Below are positions 11,701 through 18,456 of a stretch of DNA of 64,000 nt, piece by piece (position 1 is the first letter of the stretch; each line of letters begins with the position of its first letter). A model generated the notes under the pieces. That model did not search any database, was not told the DNA's origin, and was given only the letters and a program-made list of their open reading frames with translations. A program made the position numbers and the translations under genes. This stretch comes from Synechococcus sp. AG-683-C23 (lineage in GTDB: Bacteria; Cyanobacteriota; Cyanobacteriia; PCC-6307; Cyanobiaceae): positions 1 through 64,000 of the forward strand of contig QCVD01000007.1 in assembly GCA_003208835.1 (NCBI GenBank). The letters are read 5' to 3'.

Positions 11701-11998
11701 ATTGACCGGTTTGGAAATTTCTTCTTTCAAACCCGGCAAGCTCAAATCAATCGATCCTGATTCAATATCTGGCTTGAAACCGAATACCTTGGACGATTTC
11801 ACGAGGCGTCAGGTTCGATCCCTTTCCAATGATCAGTTGGAAGGCCTTTCGCAACGACAAGTCAAGAAAGCTGATGACTTCATCGATGCACTGTCAGATA
11901 AGCAAGCAAGCTTCCTCTCTTCTTTAAAGGGTTCTTCTAACTCTTCGTTTGAGTATGAGGAGTTTAAGCTCACCCCTGTCGTTGATCCGCTTGCATAA
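5789..11998 (+). CDS. Giant Trp-rich repeat protein, probable surface or secreted protein
   Basis: A 2069-residue protein with no recognisable enzyme motif. Residues about 1-1610 hold eleven units of the same plan: a TDxxGxxL..DxxGxxYI strand pair, a Trp motif such as SWSDGS or SWSEGSF, an AIKxT strand, GxIDW, YExxF and an acidic loop such as NQDFDGDGSIG. The loops start near residues 154, 290, 440, 589, 743, 876, 1029, 1176, 1322, about 1457 (degenerate) and 1602. This resembles the Trp-rich W_rich_C repeat family of cyanobacteria (from memory, not searched). Residues about 1705-1800 look like a choice-of-anchor U domain (YMKKDQASGEYFDF, ending DPGLIAE). Then come (Ser-Pro)13 and 22 copies of an 8-residue repeat at residues 1853-2028. 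There is no classical signal peptide and no terminal membrane helix, so non-classical or type I export is my guess. The gene is visibly AT-richer than its neighbours and separates menE from menI. Function unknown; adhesion or a cell-surface layer is plausible. Confidence 0.8.
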   Translation: MAFLVSDIAEDELSWSVSSPKSNRSDLLQLSDLDTAGDLAYIEENGRAYVWDANASALVLIKEKWTDDISSNPNDQGAFRGWEDWGYGSRKLRAVEANDNGWVIALEHNWDGQSDWEVLYLDSTGYIDWDNHYWGDIKGQEYLFEVSGSALSGDLNQDGVIGVNTSSFTTSSVDSDGANILADSDGYAYIKTGASADANVVAITDHGNNVRFNQSWSDGSWSNTEIATHAQVDTSGSVAVYKILVKQTSTSGSATETQYHVHTVNADGSFEWNTDWNVDLVSYETAFNADLDGDNVKGFNASNLSLVTSDDDASDTPASGAVFLKKNAATGSIYIFDNNISAPGNTIKIDDNYLEQYETFADEGSYESTVVASHKNSFELDGDSPSSYHYLIAIKGTDTYQGTESVAWDIVPVESNGEVRWDYSSFTESIAGYEDLFGQDLDASGSKGINTGALTAVSTDESDDNVVLSTSSSGAIFITDNGGTPLALKDMFGGIPAVSIKESWSDGSFEVKPFASVKKDISGTDYYYSVFKDIEINSGADGILGNSDDVENVGYTIMRATTAGVIDFENIIETKSITSYEGSSWFAQDINGDGSQTGTIAVSAKPAVGGIQDTAGTETLGKDSEGAIYIVDSNLTSDGENVRINESWIEESHKWNEGSHSSSALAVREVNNAADSNGYYQIAVKNSNTWTDWQTGATKTDEGWQLYAFDLNGSEGSFELAINWDKTIWTQSISNYESDFGIDLDGSGGTGDIPGLALASTDTDGARLKKDLQNVLYIVDDENDNSPLMIADAYGGSITFDYQSNWGSGSHSSSATAIDSNTDNSFSLLVKHSNTEGTQSFSDYEILQVSSGGIIDWSETVWTSDIAPYETQFNQDFDGDGSIGLNIGSFFAVTPTAGFGGADLSGVVLKANSNNLSNESTFYITSSGGAVIPLNEEWGDSARLNQNYSWSEGSFASVPTAIIGGQSYTNTSGENITGGYAIALKNTDIFNSATNISWEIVYANSKGIIDGERVFTNSIVNYENTFSIDFNADGSKGLNSSGITSSAISTDTAGDLLYKYDGALYFKDNEDNSLHQIIDQWGGTPSFNWSDSGGSGDTAWSYAQAAYAVESFVDGSTKKFLLAIKNTDSWGGGSAETSWETFEIKLNASTSKWELDWDTGSYSKGIARKETVFGQDMNGSGGAAESASSIATTLVATDVSRAGGLTGVSLTKDSEGSFYIKKQDGSDLAIVDDGGMSVSLDWKDSFGNEIISAEAFAVEGVLKANSTLDYYKVAIKHSTQNSDTSETDVQWETFEISSAGIIDWSSTTFGDAKRHESALNQDLDGDKAIWSPGSLTFTSAGSDITNARAYLDADMNIYIQPANSRAKNAVLDFGGLVSFNRTEALPNGSGNRVESIEGVELVNDKYQLLIKEVETSSSDVSTHYSTLNVDKSSFEVDWGSFTWYENPASLETIFNLGNLDGVSGVAEINTSSAAYVLTDTTGAKLKSTSDGSLFIEDGSDINAITGPNGGYINFDFTDTWTGGSFKSEALAVQKVGTDFKLAVKETLADGGNTDISYQIFTLKDTTTAALGNNNNQIDHVLNWGDSQFVVAADLNESEFGQDLTEDGQISNASSSAAFAKDVANKATDGEALTLIGQQAQSDVKAISNPKAGATDTQIEMFTGGVEGTAKGNYDLDVKIVQQASDALLAKVASDSAVSGGASSLEPLTGVMDFSVTINNADNYGKVVSMSWILPEGTTNPVYMKKDQASGEYFDFKFNEKTKQGYKWDAASRTLKVYVKDNGRYDSDTTLGKVRDPGLIAELASPSPSPSPSPSPSPSPSPSPSPSPSPEPLAPISKKSIVPDELPADVSVLRADDISILTPETLSALTDDQVKNLPPSAMKGFTADQVSELSDEAVAAFSPKQIKKLSAEAVSGLSKSQMSDLSPKAVKGFTSDQVEQLSKNTFKVLDTDQLAKLSKDAVTGLTRGQLKTLTGLEISSFKPGKLKSIDPDSISGLKPNTLDDFTRRQVRSLSNDQLEGLSQRQVKKADDFIDALSDKQASFLSSLKGSSNSSFEYEEFKLTPVVDPLA
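11210..11269 (+). repeat. 12-base tandem repeat encoding a Ser-Pro linker
   Basis: Five head-to-tail copies of TCACCAAGTCCT, the last with one changed base, lie inside the giant gene. Each copy encodes Ser-Pro-Ser-Pro. With flanking codons they form 13 consecutive Ser-Pro pairs from residue 1804. Because the unit is a multiple of three, gain or loss of copies changes linker length without shifting frame. The near identity of the copies suggests recent slippage. Confidence 0.95.
11345..11872 (+). repeat. 22 copies of an 8-residue repeat in the giant protein
   Basis: The stretch encodes 176 residues that divide exactly into 22 octads with hydrophobic residues at positions 5 and 8, for example TADQVSEL, SPKQIKKL, SPKAVKGF and TSDQVEQL. 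Two flavours, one with Gln-Val and one with Ala-Val at positions 4-5, alternate in part, giving a 16-residue super-period in places. The copies have diverged at the DNA level, so this is an old protein repeat, unlike the adjacent 12-base repeat. Regular spacing of this kind suggests a solenoid or short helical hairpins. Confidence 0.9.
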
Positions 11999-12022
11999 TT
12001 GATGTGCTGATTCGGCTCTAAT

Positions 12023-12062
12023 AAATAATCAGTAATGGCGAAATCCTTTTCTGATTATTTTT
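12023..12062. terminator. Bidirectional intrinsic terminator between giant gene and menI
   Basis: A perfect 10-base inverted repeat, AAATAATCAG at 12023-12032 and CTGATTATTT at 12051-12060, encloses an 18-base loop and runs into TT on the plus strand. It lies 24 bases after the giant gene's stop and 17 bases from the stop of the convergent menI, so it can serve both. The stem is AT-rich, hence moderate confidence. Confidence 0.6.
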
Positions 12063-12078
12063 CTCCCCCTTCCATTTA

Positions 12079-12528
12079 TTAGAGCGGTTGGATTTGGCCC
12101 AGGTTTGAGGCTTCGATCCAGCGGTCGATTGGTTCAGGTGTAAGGCATCGTCGACGGCTGCCGGCATCGATAGCCACATGCCTGAGGCAGCCGCTTGCAA
12201 TTTCTTGTTCACTTAGGCGGAAGCTACTCATCACTTCGAAGCAGCTTGGGTCGATCCGTTTGGGTTGCAGCTCAATAACGATGGCATCACCCACATGCAT
12301 TGGGGCCCGGAAGTCCGCATGGCAATGCACGATCGGCAGGGCCACGCTGGGCTGATCGGAGCGTCCACCGGGAAAGACCACACCGACTGGAATCCCGAAC
12401 TGTTCAAGGCTCTGTTCCCATGCCTGATGGCACCAGCCCAGGAGATTTTGAAAGTGCATCACCCCGGCGGCATCGGTGTCGCTGAAGCGCACTGTTCGGT
12501 GGATCTCCAGCCATGGGTGGGCGTTCAT
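12079..12528 (-). CDS. menI: 1,4-dihydroxy-2-naphthoyl-CoA thioesterase
   Basis: Hotdog-fold thioesterase of 149 residues. It hydrolyses DHNA-CoA to DHNA, the substrate of MenA, in phylloquinone synthesis. The start is the ATG at 12528 (MNAHPWLEIHRTVRF). The diagnostic 4-hydroxybenzoyl-CoA-thioesterase-type motif is RFSDTDAAGVMHFQNLLGW around residue 12-30, with the catalytic Asp in DTDAAG. Its assignment to DHNA-CoA rests on similarity to the cyanobacterial Slr0204 type and on the men genes nearby. It is convergent with the giant gene, which separates it from menE. Confidence 0.88.
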   Translation of the reverse strand: MNAHPWLEIHRTVRFSDTDAAGVMHFQNLLGWCHQAWEQSLEQFGIPVGVVFPGGRSDQPSVALPIVHCHADFRAPMHVGDAIVIELQPKRIDPSCFEVMSSFRLSEQEIASGCLRHVAIDAGSRRRCLTPEPIDRWIEASNLGQIQPL

Positions 12529-12588
12529 TGCGATGCGTTGTCGATGCTGTGAGGGACTGCCACCCTGACACCGAATCTGCCCAGACCC

Positions 12589-13266
12589 ATGGCTGCATCC
12601 ATCGCCTTTGAACAGCCTTCGATTCAGAAGGCTTGGGATGCCTTCCAAAAACACATCCCCGTGCTTTTGGTGATTTGAGTGGGCAGCATCGCTTTGGCCT
12701 TTTTGGGTCTCGCCGTTTCGTTGCTGATCGTGATGGTGGTGGGCAGCTTGGGTGGTTCCAGTGATTCAGCGTTTTCCCTTGGCGGAATTTTGGCTCAACT
12801 CACGCAGATCCCCTTTTCAATTCTCTCCAGCTTGCTCAGTGTGCTGATGGTGGCAATCCCAGCGGTGTATTACGAACGCGTTGAAGTGGTCTCTATCGGT
12901 GCTGCGGTTGAGTTGTTGCAAGAACGGTTCTGGCGTTACGTGCTGGCCGGTTTGTTTTTCTCCATCGTGATGACGATCGGCCTGCTGCTTTGTGTTCTTC
13001 CTGGCTTGGCTGTGGCCCTCGTAACACCGGTGTTTGTGAATCGGATTTTTGTCACCGAGATGAGCATCGGCGAGGCGTTTTCCCAAGCGTTCCAGGTGGT
13101 GTATCGCTCAGAGAACGGCATGAGTTTTGTTGGGCTTGAAGTGCTTGCGGCCATCGTCGTGGCGGTGTTGGCTGTGATCACCTGTGGTCTTGCTGGGCTT
13201 GTGGTGATTCCGATGGCCAGCTTTTACCTTCAAAACACGGCCTATCAGCGTGGGCTGTTGCGCTGA
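12589..13266 (+). pseudogene. Membrane protein gene interrupted by an in-frame TGA
   Basis: An ATG at 12589 opens a frame starting MAASIAFEQPS, with QKAWDAFQKHIPVLLVI just before a TGA at 12676-12678. The same frame resumes at once with GTG at 12679 and runs 195 more residues to a stop at 13264-13266. The part after the stop has four or five hydrophobic segments. The split N-terminus matches the start of the membrane protein at 15846-16652 (xxxWxAFxxxPxxxxxF), so the two halves were one protein of about 225 residues. The TGA could be a Trp (TGG) codon mutated by one base, a sequencing error, or a stop tolerated by reinitiation at the GTG. Function unknown. Confidence 0.7.
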
Positions 13267-13267
13267 T

Positions 13268-13603
13268 TTAGGCGCTGGAGGGCCAAGCGTTGAGGCTGAG
13301 GCGAAGTAGCCAGTAGGCCAGCATCGCCCCAGTGCTGAGGGCGATGGTTGGTCTGGCTGCTGCCCCCTGAATCACACCTCGGGGTACCAGCCGCCGTTGG
13401 CGAATCGAAACGACAGACCAACCCACCAATACCGCTGCCATCACTGGGCCAAATAGATGCCAGTGCAGAGCGTTGTAGAGGTCGCCAGTCAAAGTTGCGC
13501 TGATGGCGCGAGTAAGAAAGCAGGTGGGGCAGGGGATGCCGGTGATGGCCCGCAGCGGGCAGCTAAATCCCGGTAGCTGAGGATGCAGTCCCTTCAGCCA
13601 CAA
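13268..13603 (-). CDS. DUF2752 membrane protein
   Basis: Small membrane protein with the DUF2752 signature CPLRAITGIPCPTCFLTRA, which contains three conserved cysteines and an Arg, followed by LHWHLFGP and two hydrophobic helices. The family's role is not known. The start is uncertain: the frame stays open upstream to about 13700, including a plausible extra segment FLLPTALVGTLW, but contains no ATG or GTG there. The coordinate given uses a TTG at 13603, which is probably too short. It lies between the interrupted membrane gene and ndhH, convergent with the former. Confidence 0.75.
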   Translation of the reverse strand: MWLKGLHPQLPGFSCPLRAITGIPCPTCFLTRAISATLTGDLYNALHWHLFGPVMAAVLVGWSVVSIRQRRLVPRGVIQGAAARPTIALSTGAMLAYWLLRLSLNAWPSSA

Positions 13604-13734
13604 CGTTCCTACCAGCGCAGTGGGCAGCAGAAAGCCTGTGCGTTGAATGTGTTGAAGGAAACGATTCAGTGTTGAGAGGTTGGCTTTGAGCTGTTCAGAG
13701 TGTGACGAGACACTCTTGTAATGAACGCCAATGA

Positions 13735-14919
13735 TCAGCGATCGACAGATCCCATGATCACGTCGATGGAGCCCAGAATGGCCATGATGTCGGCCACCTT
13801 GTGTCCCTTAAGAATGTGGGGAAGGATCTGGAGGTTGTTGCTATCGGCAGCACGGATCTTGAAGCGCCAGGGGGTGACATCGTTGTTGCCTTGCAAAAAC
13901 ACGCCGATTTCGCCTTTGCCTGATTCGAGCCGGGTGTAGAGCTCTCCGTTGGGGATCTTGAAGGTGGGAGCCACCTTTTTCGCCACGTATTGGAAGTCAA
14001 AACCAGCAGCTTCGCTGCCTTTGCCTTCGTTGAGGCGTTTGGCTTCGAGATTTTCCGTTGGACCGCCAGGAATCATGTCGCAGGCCTGGCGAAGAATTTT
14101 GAGCGATTGACGCATTTCTTCGATGCGCACGCGATAACGCGCAAAGCAGTCGCCTTCCTTCTCCCACGCCACCTGCCAATCGAAGTCGTCGTAGCACTCG
14201 TAGTGATCCACCTTGCGAAGATCCCAGGGCACGCCGGAGGCGCGCAGCATCGGACCACTTAGGCTCCAGTTGATGGCATCTTTGGTTTCGATCGTGCCCA
14301 ACCCCTCGATACGGCGTCGGAAGATCGGGTTATTGGTAATTAGCTTTTCGTATTCGTCGATCTTGGGGGCGAACCAGTCGCAAAAATCGCGGCACTTCTC
14401 AAGCCAACCCCAGGGCAAATCTGCAGCTACACCTCCAATGCGGAAGTAGTTGTTGTTGATCAGACGTTGTCCCGTAGCAGCTTCCCAAAGGTCGTAAATC
14501 ATTTCCCGTTCACGGAAGATGTAAAAGAACGGGGTTTGGGCGCCAACGTCCGCAAGGAAGGGGCCAAGCCATAGCAGGTGGTTGGCGATCCGGTTGAGCT
14601 CCAGCATCAGCACACGGATGTAGCTGGCGCGCTTTGGAACGGGGATGTTGGCCAGTTTTTCCGGCGCGTTCACGACGACAGCTTCGTAAAACATGCCAGC
14701 CGCGTAGTCCATACGGCTGACGTACGGCACGAACATCACGTTCGTGCGGTTCTCTGCAATCTTCTCCATGCCGCGGTGTAAGTAGCCGATCACTGGCTCG
14801 CAATCCACCACATCTTCGCCATCAAGGGTGACCACCAGCCGCAACACCCCATGCATGGATGGGTGATGGGGGCCGAAGTTCACCACCATGGGCTCCGTGC
14901 GCGTTTCCAGCTGCGTCAT
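13735..14919 (-). CDS. ndhH: NAD(P)H-quinone oxidoreductase subunit H
   Basis: 394-residue, 49-kDa-type subunit of the cyanobacterial NDH-1 complex. The complex passes electrons from ferredoxin to plastoquinone in thylakoid respiration and cyclic flow. Identity is clear from [16 protein letters not shown] at the N-terminus, [43 protein letters not shown] and the C-terminal [14 protein letters not shown]. Length and ends match the family. It stands apart from the other ndh genes, as is common in cyanobacteria, and is divergent from rsmH. Confidence 0.98.
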   Translation of the reverse strand: MTQLETRTEPMVVNFGPHHPSMHGVLRLVVTLDGEDVVDCEPVIGYLHRGMEKIAENRTNVMFVPYVSRMDYAAGMFYEAVVVNAPEKLANIPVPKRASYIRVLMLELNRIANHLLWLGPFLADVGAQTPFFYIFREREMIYDLWEAATGQRLINNNYFRIGGVAADLPWGWLEKCRDFCDWFAPKIDEYEKLITNNPIFRRRIEGLGTIETKDAINWSLSGPMLRASGVPWDLRKVDHYECYDDFDWQVAWEKEGDCFARYRVRIEEMRQSLKILRQACDMIPGGPTENLEAKRLNEGKGSEAAGFDFQYVAKKVAPTFKIPNGELYTRLESGKGEIGVFLQGNNDVTPWRFKIRAADSNNLQILPHILKGHKVADIMAILGSIDVIMGSVDR

Positions 14920-14974
14920 GGGGAGCCCGGGTGCAATCGATGTATAGATCTTAGGTAGTCCTCGCCGATGGCCT

Positions 14975-15859
14975 GTGCCTCCCTTTAGCCACGTGCCTGT
15001 TTTGGCCGACGCCGTGGTGGCTGGAGCCGAGCACTTGCCGCATCACAACGGCGTGTTGATCGATGCCACCCTTGGCGGTGGCGGCCACAGCGCCCTTTTG
15101 CTGGAGCGTTTTCCTGGCCTTCGTTTGATTGGGCTCGACCAAGACCCCACGGCCAGGGCTGCCGCGGCGGAGCGATTGGCCGCTTTTGGTGACCGCGTTG
15201 AAATTTTGGCCACCAACTTCGCCAGCTACATCCCATCCGGCCCGGCTCTGATGGTGCTCGCCGATTTGGGGGTGAGCAGTCCGCAGCTGGATGTGGCGGA
15301 GCGGGGTTTCAGCTTTCGCTTGGATGGCCCCCTCGACATGAGAATGAGTCCCGACAGTGATGTCGAAACCGCGGCTGAGCTGATCGATCGGTTGGAGGAG
15401 AACGCTTTGGCCGATCTGATCTATGGCTACGGAGAAGAGCGCTTGTCTCGCCGAATCGCCCGACGCATTAAGGCCGATCTGGCTGCCCAGGGTGCCTATG
15501 ACGGCACTGCAGCGTTGGCCTACGCCGTGGCCGGTTGCTACCCGCCGAAGGCTCGCAGGGGTCGTATTCATCCAGCTACTCGGACGTTTCAGGCGTTGCG
15601 GATAGCGGTGAATGATGAGCTTGCCGTTCTGGATCGCTTGCTGGAACAAGCGCCGGACTGGCTTGAGCCTGGAGGGCTGATGGGGGTGATCAGTTTCCAC
15701 TCGCTCGAGGATCGGCGCGTTAAGACGGCGTTTCTGCGGGATAAGCGGTTCGAGCGCATCACGCGCAAACCCACCGTGGCTTCGCAGGATGAGCAGGACA
15801 TCAACCCCCGCAGCCGCAGCGCCAAATGGCGACTGGCCCGTCGAGTTATCGGTTGCTGA
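14975..15859 (+). CDS. rsmH: 16S rRNA (cytosine-1402 N4)-methyltransferase
   Basis: SAM-dependent methyltransferase of 294 residues (MraW). It methylates C1402 of 16S rRNA in the ribosomal decoding centre. Motifs seen are HVPVL near the start, [16 protein letters not shown] (SAM site), [37 protein letters not shown] and the C-terminal [12 protein letters not shown]. The start is GTG at 14975; an ATG seven bases earlier is out of frame. The last 14 bases overlap the convergent membrane-protein gene. Confidence 0.97.
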   Translation: MPPFSHVPVLADAVVAGAEHLPHHNGVLIDATLGGGGHSALLLERFPGLRLIGLDQDPTARAAAAERLAAFGDRVEILATNFASYIPSGPALMVLADLGVSSPQLDVAERGFSFRLDGPLDMRMSPDSDVETAAELIDRLEENALADLIYGYGEERLSRRIARRIKADLAAQGAYDGTAALAYAVAGCYPPKARRGRIHPATRTFQALRIAVNDELAVLDRLLEQAPDWLEPGGLMGVISFHSLEDRRVKTAFLRDKRFERITRKPTVASQDEQDINPRSRSAKWRLARRVIGC

Positions 15860-16652
15860 GCAAGCCTGTTTGGTCGTCGTCGTTGAATAGTTGCCGGTAA
15901 GCAGCACCGGTGATGCACAGGCACACAGGCGCTGCGGCGACGAGGCCGACGAAGCAGGCCAAAACTCCCAGAAGCAAAATGAGCGCCTGCAGCACTAATA
16001 GGCTGAACACCTGCCACCACTGGCTCTGTACCACCACCAATCCATGACGGATGGTGGCGAGGGGGCCCCGACCGTCGAGCAGGGCGATGAAGCCAAGAAA
16101 GCTTTGGTTCACTTGGATATACAGGCCTCCAAGGGCAGTGAATAGAACAATCACCACCGCGAAGGGATTGGTGCCCACCTGCTGCAGCAAGCGCTGGCTG
16201 ACGTGGCCGAAGGCCTCTGTCAACCGAGGATCTGTGGGATCCACGGTGAGAGCCAGGTTGGCGATTGGGGTGAATAAACCCCAGGCATCGGCGGCGGTGA
16301 GGCTGGCGAACATCAAACCAAAAACAATCGGTACCAGCAGCAGCGTGAGCAGGATTTGGCTGCTGAATAGGCGCCAAATGGCAGCCCAGTTCACCTGAAG
16401 GAAGTCTTGGAAGCTGGGGGTTTCACCGTTGAGGGCAATCCAAGATCCACGAATTAAACCCACTGCTCCCCAAAGGTTCACGAAGGCGCTCAACAAGCTG
16501 CCCACGCCTGGGAGTGGCAGATACGCCACCAGCTGGCTGAGCACACCACTGAGCAGAACGAAACCAACAAAGGTCCAGGGCGCTCGGCGGAACGCGGTCC
16601 ATCCCTCCTGAAGGGCAGTGCCTATTGATAATTGGGCACGTTCGCTGCTCAT
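15846..16652 (-). CDS. Polytopic membrane protein of unknown function
   Basis: 268-residue protein with about six hydrophobic helices and a short soluble N-terminus. The start is set at the ATG at 16652 ([11 protein letters not shown]); in-frame sequence upstream runs into the cysteine desulfurase gene and looks antisense. The N-terminal pattern [15 protein letters not shown] is shared with the interrupted gene at 12589-13266, so the two are paralogues flanking ndhH and rsmH. The general plan resembles uncharacterised multi-helix families related to glycerophosphodiesterase membrane domains, but I cannot assign one. Confidence 0.8.
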   Translation of the reverse strand: MSSERAQLSIGTALQEGWTAFRRAPWTFVGFVLLSGVLSQLVAYLPLPGVGSLLSAFVNLWGAVGLIRGSWIALNGETPSFQDFLQVNWAAIWRLFSSQILLTLLLVPIVFGLMFASLTAADAWGLFTPIANLALTVDPTDPRLTEAFGHVSQRLLQQVGTNPFAVVIVLFTALGGLYIQVNQSFLGFIALLDGRGPLATIRHGLVVVQSQWWQVFSLLVLQALILLLGVLACFVGLVAAAPVCLCITGAAYRQLFNDDDQTGLLSNR

Positions 16653-16695
16653 GCTGGAGAGGCGGAGAGAGGGGTCTGGGCGGACCGTAGGGAGA

Positions 16696-17829
16696 TCAGC
16701 TTTGTTGTGCAGCCACGGCCTCAACGATGGTTGCGATGGCTTGTTCGACCGCGTTTTCAGTGGTGGAACGCCCCAGGCTGAGGCGAAGGGACGCCTCTGC
16801 GTCGGCGCGCGAACGTCCGAGGGCCTGGAGCACATGGGAGGGGGCGCCGTTGCTGCAGGCGGAACCGCTGCTGCAGGCGAGATGAGGCCGAAGGCTGCGA
16901 TGCAGGCGGCTGCCGCTCATGCCTGGAAAGGTGATGTTGAGGTTGTGGGCTAAGCGCGGCTCGGCGGCTCCATTGCGCTCTACGGCGGGGAGTTGATCGT
17001 TGAGCCCGTTCCAAAGTTGATCCCGCAGCCCTGTAAGCCGTGTGTGGCGTTCGTGTCGATCCGCCATCGCCTCCTGCACGGCCGCCGCAAAGCCCACGAT
17101 TAAGGGGGTGGGCAGCGTGCCGGCGCGAAGGTCCGCCTCCTGACCACCACCCCATTGCAGGGGTTGCAGGCGGACCCCCTCGCGCATCACCAGGGCGCCG
17201 ATGCCTTTAGGGCCATAGAGCTTGTGAGCGCTGAGGCTGACGAGATCAATCCCCAGGTTGTCGGGTTCGAGCGGGATGTGGCCAAAGGCTTGGGCCGCAT
17301 CGCTGTGAAGGATGATTCCGCGGTCTCGGCAGATCGCTGCGAGTTCCTTCAGGGGCTGTAAGACACCGATTTCGTTGTTAGCGGCCATGACGCTCACCAG
17401 CCGAGTCTCCGGCGTAATCGCCGCCGCGAGTTGGGATGGTTTGATCAGGCCATCGGGCTGAGGCCGTAGCAGTGAAACCTGGAAGCCTTCGCGCTGGAGT
17501 TGGGCGAGGGGATCCAACACAGCGTGGTGTTCTGTCGTCACGCTGATCAAATGACCGCAACCCTGGGCTCGGGCATGGCCGAGCAGGGCCAAATTGTTGG
17601 CTTCGGTGGCGCCGCTGGTGAAGATCAGCCGATCGGAATCGACGCCAAGGGCCTCTGCGATCTGGCGACGGGCTAGTGCAACGGCAGCCGCTGCGGTGAG
17701 GCCCTGGCGATGCTGACGGCTGGAGGGATTGCCCCAATGGTCGCTCCAGTAGGGCGCCATCGCTTCCACCACCTCCGCTGAGCAGGGGGTGGTGGCTTGG
17801 AAATCAAAAGCGAGTGGCGCGCCGTTCAG
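16696..17829 (-). CDS. Cysteine desulfurase (NifS/IscS type), unusual start
   Basis: PLP enzyme that removes sulfur from cysteine for Fe-S clusters and thio-modifications. Seen are the HHAVLD motif, SAHKLYGPKGIG with the PLP lysine, and ACSSGSACSNGAPSHVL with the catalytic cysteine. The conserved N-terminal strand FDFQATTPCSAEVVEAM is present but lies upstream of the first GTG (17772). No ATG, GTG or TTG occurs in frame between the upstream TAG and this strand. The only near-cognate start is CTG at 17829, giving about 377 residues, and I use it provisionally. Translation from 17772 would remove part of the fold. Confidence 0.8.
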   Translation of the reverse strand: MNGAPLAFDFQATTPCSAEVVEAMAPYWSDHWGNPSSRQHRQGLTAAAAVALARRQIAEALGVDSDRLIFTSGATEANNLALLGHARAQGCGHLISVTTEHHAVLDPLAQLQREGFQVSLLRPQPDGLIKPSQLAAAITPETRLVSVMAANNEIGVLQPLKELAAICRDRGIILHSDAAQAFGHIPLEPDNLGIDLVSLSAHKLYGPKGIGALVMREGVRLQPLQWGGGQEADLRAGTLPTPLIVGFAAAVQEAMADRHERHTRLTGLRDQLWNGLNDQLPAVERNGAAEPRLAHNLNITFPGMSGSRLHRSLRPHLACSSGSACSNGAPSHVLQALGRSRADAEASLRLSLGRSTTENAVEQAIATIVEAVAAQQS

Positions 17830-17879
17830 CGGGGGATGGCAGCTGTTGCGATCATGATTGACGTTCTATCCCTCCCCGT

Positions 17880-18416
17880 ATGGGTCTGCGTTTCCCGATG
17901 GCTCTGTTGGGTTTGGGCCTCGGCCTCGGCCTTGGGCTGGCGCTGCTGCTGGCCCCATTGGCGTCAGAGGCGATTAGTCGGAAAAAAGTATTGGAACAGA
18001 TGAAACAGTCGAGACCCAAGGATTTAAAGGTGCTGATGGAGGTGCCGGATGCTGGTGGCCCTCGGATGATTGGCATCTATGGGATTAAGCCCGGAGGGGC
18101 AGATGGAGCCTTGCGCAGCTACAGCCTTTGGGAAGAGTCGCCGTCCGATCTGAATGTTTATGTGGAATCAGTGAATTGCGGCGTGAACAATCCCTTACGA
18201 GTGAAGCGAACGCTTTCAGCGGTGTTCGTTCGGCGTTTGAATCCCGGTGGCCCGATCCTGGAAGGGAATCGAGAGGATCATCTGGTGTGGTGGGCCGCTT
18301 GTGTGCCGGAGGTCGCGGGAACCGACCCTGCAACTTTGCGTGACAAAGCCCTGAAACTGGGCTTTTCCACCCTCCGCACCGAACGCCAGGAGCAGTTACC
18401 CGCACTGGCCCCTTAA
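17880..18416 (+). CDS. Conserved exported protein of unknown function
   Basis: 178-residue protein beginning with a hydrophobic Leu/Gly segment (residues 6-28), a signal peptide or membrane anchor. A soluble domain follows with GIYGIKPGGADG, a SLWEESPSDLNVYVESVNCG stretch and two spaced cysteines (CGVNN and AACVPE). I do not recognise the family beyond its cyanobacterial look. It precedes the response regulator by 40 bases and may share its transcript. Confidence 0.75.
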   Translation: MGLRFPMALLGLGLGLGLGLALLLAPLASEAISRKKVLEQMKQSRPKDLKVLMEVPDAGGPRMIGIYGIKPGGADGALRSYSLWEESPSDLNVYVESVNCGVNNPLRVKRTLSAVFVRRLNPGGPILEGNREDHLVWWAACVPEVAGTDPATLRDKALKLGFSTLRTERQEQLPALAP

Positions 18417-18456
18417 GCGCAATCTCCATACATTTATGGTTAGAGCGAATCCAGTC

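Noticed and set aside
5789-11998. RTX hemolysin-type calcium repeats in the giant protein
   Set aside because: The acidic loops occur once per 133-154 residues and are DxDGDG-like; the tandem GGxGxDxLx nonapeptides of RTX proteins are absent.
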